Assembly (NCBI GenBank): GCA_036505615.1
Contig: DASXTB010000364.1
Location: 1 to 6,158 of the forward strand
From: DASXTB01 sp036505615
GTDB taxonomy: Bacteria > Acidobacteriota > UBA6911 > JACQSX01
Direction of reading: 5' to 3'
Length of the DNA stretch: 6,158 bases
Shown: one piece after another, positions 5,795 through 6,158 of the stretch
Layout of the letters: each line of letters starts with the position of its first letter
Position numbering within the stretch: the stretch's first letter is position 1
The notes under the pieces: generated by a model
Database searches by the model: none
What the model saw: the letters and a program-made list of their open reading frames with translations, nothing else
Told to the model about the DNA's origin: nothing
Translations under genes and position numbers: made by a program

Positions 5795-5998
5795 GCTGTC
5801 CCGAAGGGACAGCCGATAATAGCCCAGCGATTCATCGCTGGGTTTAGGAAGCTTCACAGCAAGAAGTCTCGTAGGGACGGCTGATTTGGATTGCCAAGCT
5901 GGGAATTTCAGACGTCCCTACGGGACTCCTAGTCTTTGGCTCACCCCATTCCCAGCGATAAATCGCTGGGCTATTATCGAATCGTCCCTCCGGGACGA
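5795..5998. repeat. 204-bp nested palindromic element (MITE-like)
   Basis: The outermost parts are two hairpins: GCTGTCCC-GAA-GGGACAGC (5795-5813) and TCGTCCC-TCC-GGGACGA (5982-5998). Inside them, 5814-5842 and 5951-5979 are reverse complements at 28 of 29 positions. Each arm contains its own perfect CCCAGCGA/TCGCTGGG hairpin (5823-5842, 5951-5970). In the centre, 5865-5884 pairs with 5908-5927 at 18 of 20 positions around a 23-base loop. The element therefore shows palindromes at three levels. It has no coding potential. Its layout parallels 1605-1774, though the sequence differs. Confidence 0.7.
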
Positions 5999-6059
5999 AG
6001 TTCAATGCCTGCCCCTGGCACGACCCCTCATTTTTCAGCGAAAATCTCCAAACTATGTC

Positions 6060-6079
6060 GCCCGCCCATTCGGGCGGGC
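6060..6079. repeat. 8-bp perfect GC-only hairpin
   Basis: GCCCGCCC (6060-6067), loop ATTC, GGGCGGGC (6072-6079). On the plus strand it is followed by TTCGATTAATA, not a T-run, so it is weak as an intrinsic terminator. It resembles the other spacer hairpins. Confidence 0.6.
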
Positions 6080-6104
6080 TTCGATTAATAGAATTCCCCG
6101 GATC

Positions 6105-6133
6105 CCCAGGGCTCCGATCCGCTTCGCCCTGGG
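6105..6133. repeat. Hairpin CCCAGGGC / GCCCTGGG
   Basis: An 8-bp perfect stem (6105-6112 with 6126-6133) closes a 13-base loop. It lies near the window edge and may be one arm of a larger element that continues beyond it. Confidence 0.55.
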
Positions 6134-6158
6134 CCAGAAGCTCTCGCCCGTCCCGCCA

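Larger units (their letters stand above)
5571..6158. other. 588-bp repeat-filled region with no gene
   Basis: Nothing coding is supported upstream of the epimerase. The region holds the ribosome-binding site (5576-5581), two identical GAA-triloop hairpins, repeat copy B, a nested palindromic element (5795-5998), a stretch with no recognised structure (5999-6059) and two more hairpins. Open frames across 5557-5884 encode Arg/Gly/Leu-rich peptides that simply translate the repeat. The promoter of the epimerase gene must lie here or beyond the window; no clear -35/-10 pair was identified. Confidence 0.75.

Noticed and set aside
2859..5847. Open frames at 2912-3136 (minus) and 5557-5847 (plus) share a near-identical Arg/Leu/Gly-rich peptide and look like a conserved small protein.
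   Set aside because: The shared peptide is the translation of the 113-bp inverted repeat and its hairpins; neither frame has a ribosome-binding site.
6060..6079. GC-rich hairpin considered as an intrinsic terminator.
   Set aside because: Neither strand has a run of T after the stem, and similar hairpins occur throughout the spacers.

Overview
The window carries four protein-coding genes, all on the minus strand, separated by long spacers packed with repeats. No gene lies on the plus strand and no RNA gene was recognised. GC-rich coding sequence, catabolic-type enzymes and spacers full of 7-bp tandem arrays and small perfect hairpins suggest a large-genome soil or environmental bacterium. From memory of similar intergenic repeats I would guess Acidobacteriota (Terriglobia-like), but nothing here proves the phylum.

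In transcription order (right to left) the genes are: a xylose-isomerase-like TIM-barrel enzyme with the complete active-site set of the D-tagatose/D-psicose 3-epimerase family (4692-5570); a Tm-1-like ATP-binding (UPF0261) protein (3174-4439); a creatininase-family metal-dependent amidohydrolase with a basic tail (1863-2780); and an FAD-binding oxidase/dehydrogenase of the GlcD / alkylglycerone-phosphate-synthase type (149-1582). The set (FAD dehydrogenase, C-N or C-C hydrolase, keto-sugar epimerase, accessory ATP-binding protein) would suit breakdown of a cyclic or oxidised sugar-like compound. This is inference: the gaps of about 250-390 bp mean the genes need not form one operon.

The spacers are the unusual part. 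Period-7 tandem arrays sit directly against the stop codons of genes at 149, 1863 and 4692 and just before the starts at 4439 and 2780. They fall into at least three sequence families, and two of these occur as inverted pairs. A 113-bp sequence occurs twice in inverted orientation (2981-3093 and 5681-5793, 110/113 identical) and brackets the epimerase and Tm-1-like genes. Its 75-bp centre is built like a REPIN: two outward-matching 22-bp hairpins with 10-bp inverted ends. Many perfect hairpins with a GAA (or TTC) triloop surround these copies. Two larger imperfect palindromes (1605-1774 and 5795-5998) look like MITE-type elements. No transposase, RAYT or cas gene is present.

Layout: 1-148 spacer with heptamer arrays; 149-1582 FAD oxidase; 1583-1862 palindromic element and heptamers; 1863-2780 creatininase family; 2781-3173 heptamers, hairpins and repeat copy A; 3174-4439 Tm-1-like; 4440-4691 two inverted heptamer arrays; 4692-5570 epimerase; 5571-6158 repeat copy B, palindromic element and further hairpins, no gene.
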